Assembly (NCBI GenBank): GCA_038317685.1
Contig: JBBQBQ010000136.1
Span: forward strand, 1 to 8,913
Length of the DNA stretch: 8,913 nucleotides
Reading direction: 5' to 3'
From: JBBQBQ01 sp038317685
Lineage (GTDB): Bacteria; Desulfobacterota; Desulfuromonadia; Desulfuromonadales; DDH964
Positions 5,974 to 8,913 of the stretch are shown piece after piece. The notes beneath the pieces are model-generated. The model was given only the letters and a program-made list of their open reading frames with translations. It was not told the DNA's origin and ran no database searches. Each line of letters opens with the position of its first letter. The first letter of the stretch is position 1. The translations under genes were made by a program, and so were the position numbers.

Positions 5974-7163
5974 GCGTTCTATATCTCGACCCTTTTTCCG
6001 GTGTCTCCGGAGATATGTTTCTCGGTCTGTTGGTCGACCTTGGCGTCAGCGCCGAGGCCCTTGAGACCGAACTGCGCACACTGCCGGTCTTCGACTGGCG
6101 GTTGGAGATTCGACGCGAACGCCGCCGCGGCATCGAAGGCTCCCGGGTCCTGGTTCACTGCGAAGGCGAGCAGAAACCTCGCAGTTGGGCGGAGATCGAC
6201 CGCATGCTGGCGGAAAGCACCCTTCCAACGGCGGCCCGCGATCTGGCCCGGCGCATCTTCCACCGTCTCGGCACGGCCGAGGCGCACGTTCACGGGGTCC
6301 CGCTGGCGACCGTTCACTTTCACGAAGTCGGCGCCGTCGATTCGATTATCGACGTGGTCGGCGCCGCCCTCGGGTTGACCCTGCTGGCGGCGCGCAGCGT
6401 CGTCTGTGCACCGCTGCCGCTAAGTCATGGTCTGGTCGAAACCGCCCATGGCCGCTATCCGCTACCGGCCCCTGCCACCGCCGAACTTCTGCGCGGCGCT
6501 CCGGTCACCAGCGGCGATTGCGCCCAGGAACTGGTCACTCCGACCGGGGCCGCCATCGTTGCCGAAATCGCCCAGTTCGGTTCGCTGCCGGCGATGAATC
6601 TGGAGCGGGTCGGCTACGGCGTCGGCAGCCGCGATCTGCCGGATCGCCCCAACCTGCTGCGCGGCCTGCTCGGCACGCTGGCGCCCACACTGTTTGAGTC
6701 GGACGAGGTGTCGGTCATCGAGTGTCATCTCGACGACAGCAATCCCGAATGGCTCGGGACTCTCCTCGACCGCCTGCTGGAAGCCGGCGCCCTCGACGCC
6801 GGTTTGACGCCGCTTCAGATGAAGAAGAACCGGCCCGGAGTACGCTTGACGGTTGTCACACCGCCCCGCCTGGAGACCGACCTGGCCCGCCTGGTCCTGC
6901 GGGAGAGCAGCGCCATCGGTCTGCGCCTGCACCGGGAACGACGGCTGAAGCTGCGCCGCGAAGAGACAACGGTCGAGACCGCCATCGGCAGCGCCCGGAT
7001 CAAACTGATCTACGAAGGAACCGCTTTGCTGCGCATCACTGCCGAACACGACAGCTGCCGGGAGTTGGCCGCCGCCAGCGGCCGCCCTCTCCCCGAGGTC
7101 TACCGACTGGTGGAACGGGCCGCGGGAAACCTGTTTGAAGGCAAGGGGAATCGTGAGGAATAG
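5970..7163 (+). CDS. larC: Nickel insertion protein LarC (pyridinium-3,5-bisthiocarboxylic acid mononucleotide nickel chelatase), single-ORF form
   Basis: The 397-residue protein has the LarC signature at its start (YLDPFSGVSGDMFLG, 5-19), then VHFHEVGAVDSIIDVVG at 115-131, APLPLSHGLVETAHGRYPLP at 147-166, ELVTPTGAAI at 187-196, DDSNPE at 255-260 and QMKKNRPG at 283-290. LarC uses CTP to insert nickel into the bisthiocarboxylate mononucleotide made by LarB and LarE, forming the cofactor of lactate racemase (LarA) and homologues. In Lactobacillus plantarum larC is divided into larC1 and larC2 joined by a programmed frameshift; here both halves are one continuous frame. The long histidine-rich stretch seen in some LarC proteins is absent. 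The GTG at 5970 overlaps the larB stop (GTGA); the next in-frame ATG (6015) would remove the conserved signature, so GTG is right. No strong ribosome-binding sequence is seen, consistent with coupling to larB. Confidence 0.93.
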   Translation: MSVLYLDPFSGVSGDMFLGLLVDLGVSAEALETELRTLPVFDWRLEIRRERRRGIEGSRVLVHCEGEQKPRSWAEIDRMLAESTLPTAARDLARRIFHRLGTAEAHVHGVPLATVHFHEVGAVDSIIDVVGAALGLTLLAARSVVCAPLPLSHGLVETAHGRYPLPAPATAELLRGAPVTSGDCAQELVTPTGAAIVAEIAQFGSLPAMNLERVGYGVGSRDLPDRPNLLRGLLGTLAPTLFESDEVSVIECHLDDSNPEWLGTLLDRLLEAGALDAGLTPLQMKKNRPGVRLTVVTPPRLETDLARLVLRESSAIGLRLHRERRLKLRREETTVETAIGSARIKLIYEGTALLRITAEHDSCRELAAASGRPLPEVYRLVERAAGNLFEGKGNREE

Positions 7164-7217
7164 ACCAGATGCCGTTGCGACTTCGCCACCTCCCCGTCTC
7201 CCCGACTGACTGAAACC

Positions 7218-7670
7218 GTGCGCCGCTTTATCCTCTTTCTCGCCAGCAACGGCGGCCTCGGTTATGCCCCCTGGGTCTCCGGAACCTTCGGCACCTTGGC
7301 GGGGATTCCCCTCTTTTGGCTGCTGGCACCCTTGCCGCCGGCACTTTGGGCATTGACGTGGCTGGCCCTTTTTTGCCTTGCCTGCTGGGCAGCAGAGGCT
7401 GCGGGGCGGATTTATGGGGTCGCGGACGACGGCCGCATCGTCATCGATGAACTGGTCGGTTATCTGGCGACGGTCGCGTTTCTTCCCTTTTCCTGGCCGG
7501 CGGCCATCCTCGGCTTCGTTTGGTTCCGGCTCTTTGACATCCTCAAACCTCCACCGGCCGGCTGGCTCGATCGTCACTGGAAGAACGGCGTCGGAGTGGT
7601 CCTCGACGATGTTGCCGCGGGCCTCTACGCCGCCGCGGCCCTGCGGTTAACCTTGCTTCTGGTGGGCTGA
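7218..7670 (+). CDS. pgpA: Phosphatidylglycerophosphatase A
   Basis: The 150-residue protein matches PgpA throughout. The N-terminal block GYAPWVSGTFGTLAG (15-29) corresponds to the family G-x-x-P-x-x-x-G-T-x-G-T motif. It is followed by DDGRIVIDELVG (70-81, acidic E78), WFRLFDILKPPP (102-113) and GVVLDDVAAGLYA (126-138, D130/D131). Hydrophobic segments at about 27-63, 82-104 and 133-149 make it an integral inner-membrane protein. It removes the phosphate from phosphatidylglycerophosphate to give phosphatidylglycerol. The start is GTG at 7218, 54 nt after larC; no ribosome-binding sequence is visible upstream and no promoter is evident, so it is probably read from the larB transcript. A start outside the GTG is possible, but the family pattern begins right here. 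Motifs make the assignment secure. Confidence 0.9.
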   Translation: MRRFILFLASNGGLGYAPWVSGTFGTLAGIPLFWLLAPLPPALWALTWLALFCLACWAAEAAGRIYGVADDGRIVIDELVGYLATVAFLPFSWPAAILGFVWFRLFDILKPPPAGWLDRHWKNGVGVVLDDVAAGLYAAAALRLTLLLVG

Positions 7671-7737
7671 AGAGGGCGGGAGGTCCATCCCTCGACCCTC
7701 TCCATCGCTCCAACCCCCTCTCCTCTTCGGAGTTTTC

Positions 7738-8913
7738 ATGCCCCTCAAGATCGCGGTCCTTACCATCGGCGATGAGCTCCTCAACGGGGAACTCGCCGAC
7801 ACCAATACCAAGGCCATCGCCGCCCTCCTCGGTGACCATGGCTATCGCCTGCGCGAGGCGCTGGCTGTCGGTGATGTCGAACCCGACATCGTCGAGGCGC
7901 TGCTGGCCCTGGTCGGGCGCCGCGACATCGTCATCGTCACCGGCGGTCTCGGTTCAACGGCCGACGACCTGACCGCGCGGGCTGCGGCAAGGGCCTTCGG
8001 TCGCCGCCTGGTCCTCAACGACGAGGCGCTGCAACAGATCCGGGACCACTTCGTCCGACGCGGCGAGCCACTGCATCCCCGCAACGAAAAGCAGGCGCTC
8101 CTGCCGCAGAAGACGCTGATCCTGCCCAACCGATGGGGATCGGCACCGGGGTTTCTCCTCCACCATAACGGTCGGGACCTTTATTTCCTCCCCGGTGTCC
8201 CGGCTGAAATGGTTGCCCTGCTCGAAGCCGAGGTCGTTCCCCGTCTCCAGCAACGCAGCGGGAACGAATTCCCGCAGCAGCAGCGCATCCTCAAACTCTT
8301 CGGCCTTTCAGAGCCGCGGAGCGAAGAGTTGCTGGGGCGGGCCGGGCTTCCGGAAGGGGTCCAGATCGCCTTCGGCGTCCCCTTCCCAGAGGTTCATGTC
8401 AAACTTCGGGCCAGCGGCCCAGAAGCTGATGAACTTCTTGACCGGGCCGAACTGGTCGCCCGTCGGGCCCTCGACGAATTCCTGGTGGCGGTCGGGGAGG
8501 AAACCCTGGCCGGCAACGTCGCGCGGCTGCTGACAGCCCAGGAGCGGACCTTGGCCCTGGCCGAATCATGCACCGGTGGCCTGGTCGCCAAGCTCCTCAC
8601 CGACTTGCCGGGGGCTTCGGCCTTCCTCGAACGGGGGGCGGTGACCTACGCCAATGCCGCCAAGCAGGAGTGGCTCGGGGTTCCGGAGTCGATCCTGGAC
8701 GGCGTCGGCGCCGTGAGCGCCGACTGCGCCCTGGCCATGGCCAAAGGCATCCGCACTGCGGCGGGGAGCGATCTCGGGCTAGCCGTCACCGGTATCGCCG
8801 GACCGAGCGGCGGCACCCCTCTGAAACCGGTGGGAACGGTCTTTTTGGCCCTGGCGGCGGCCGACACCGAACAGGTCAAGGGCTACCATTTTACCGGCGA
8901 TCGTCAGGCGATC
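7738..8913 (+). CDS. cinA: CinA family protein: MoaB-like N-domain plus NMN deamidase (PncC) C-domain, missing only the C-terminal end
   Basis: The open frame from ATG 7738 runs for 392 codons to the window edge without a stop, close to the usual length of about 410-430. The N-terminal domain (about 1-170) is MoaB/MogA-like (COG1058 type): IGDELLNGELADTN at 10-23, GGLGSTADDLT at 69-79, NRWGSAPG at 131-138 and LPGVPAEM at 151-158. The C-terminal domain from about 258 is PncC-like: ALAESCTGGL at 273-282, GAVTYANAAKQEWLGV at 300-315 and AVTGIAGPSGG at 349-359. Characterised CinA proteins hydrolyse ADP-ribose with the N-domain and deamidate NMN with the C-domain, recycling pyridine nucleotides. 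The ATG has GGAG 5 nt away (7729-7732). The family motif GGLGPTxDD reads GGLGSTADD here (serine for proline at 73). It follows pgpA by 67 nt without an obvious promoter, so I place it in the same operon; in many bacteria recA comes next, which cannot be seen. Confidence 0.93.
   Translation, partial: MPLKIAVLTIGDELLNGELADTNTKAIAALLGDHGYRLREALAVGDVEPDIVEALLALVGRRDIVIVTGGLGSTADDLTARAAARAFGRRLVLNDEALQQIRDHFVRRGEPLHPRNEKQALLPQKTLILPNRWGSAPGFLLHHNGRDLYFLPGVPAEMVALLEAEVVPRLQQRSGNEFPQQQRILKLFGLSEPRSEELLGRAGLPEGVQIAFGVPFPEVHVKLRASGPEADELLDRAELVARRALDEFLVAVGEETLAGNVARLLTAQERTLALAESCTGGLVAKLLTDLPGASAFLERGAVTYANAAKQEWLGVPESILDGVGAVSADCALAMAKGIRTAAGSDLGLAVTGIAGPSGGTPLKPVGTVFLALAAADTEQVKGYHFTGDRQAI

Noticed and set aside
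7164..7217. The larC-pgpA gap checked for promoter or terminator
   Set aside because: No -35/-10 pair with suitable spacing and no stable hairpin were seen; it is read as a short intra-operon spacer.
6462..7577. A 371-codon minus-strand open frame antisense to larC and pgpA
   Set aside because: It has the same low-complexity composition as the other shadows, and both sense genes carry full sets of family motifs.
7671..7701. Imperfect hairpin (AGAGGG with CCCTCT, inner GGGA with TCCC) in the pgpA-cinA gap
   Set aside because: The stem has mismatches and no T-tract follows, so it is not a convincing terminator; the gap is otherwise featureless and fits an operon.
1..8913. Search for an undescribed defence, mobile or RNA-based system
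   Set aside because: Nearly all bases belong to recognised conserved genes with normal domains; no repeats arrays, integrase/transposase genes, tRNA-like ends or compositional breaks were seen.

Overview
The window carries compact, high-GC housekeeping DNA from a bacterium. The gene set and order suggest the Desulfuromonadia/Geobacter group (former Deltaproteobacteria): an RNase J in a translationally coupled pair with plsC, a short 4-TM FtsK, larB-larC, and pgpA-cinA (often followed by recA). This placement is inferred from protein character and gene order only. No mobile element, CRISPR array, tRNA or rRNA is visible.

Left edge (1-252): the first 36 codons of ssb run leftward. A short AT-richer intergenic stretch holds two divergent sigma70-like promoters with a perfect 13-bp palindrome between them. 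Block 1 (253-2675): plsC (lysophosphatidic acid acyltransferase) overlaps rnj (RNase J) by 4 nt, so the two should share a transcript and be translationally coupled. A GC-rich hairpin starts at the rnj stop codon.

Block 2 (2676-5153): a good sigma54-type -24/-12 sequence lies in the rnj-ftsK gap. ftsK (chromosome-segregation DNA translocase) follows and ends at a probable rho-independent terminator.

Block 3 (5152-8913): a sigma70-like promoter sits directly against that terminator and precedes larB-larC (4-nt overlap), then pgpA and cinA, all on the + strand with small gaps. larB and larC encode two of the three enzymes that make the nickel-pincer nucleotide cofactor of lactate racemase and its relatives; larE and larA are not in the window. 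pgpA encodes a phosphatidylglycerophosphatase. cinA (MoaB-like domain plus PncC-type NMN deamidase domain) runs off the right edge.

Together the genes cover phospholipid synthesis (plsC, pgpA), RNA decay (rnj), DNA maintenance (ssb, ftsK) and cofactor or nucleotide handling (larBC, cinA). I found no convincing undescribed system. The points most worth a second look are the sigma54-like site before ftsK, the larBC pair separated from the rest of its pathway, and the palindrome in the ssb/plsC divergent promoter region.
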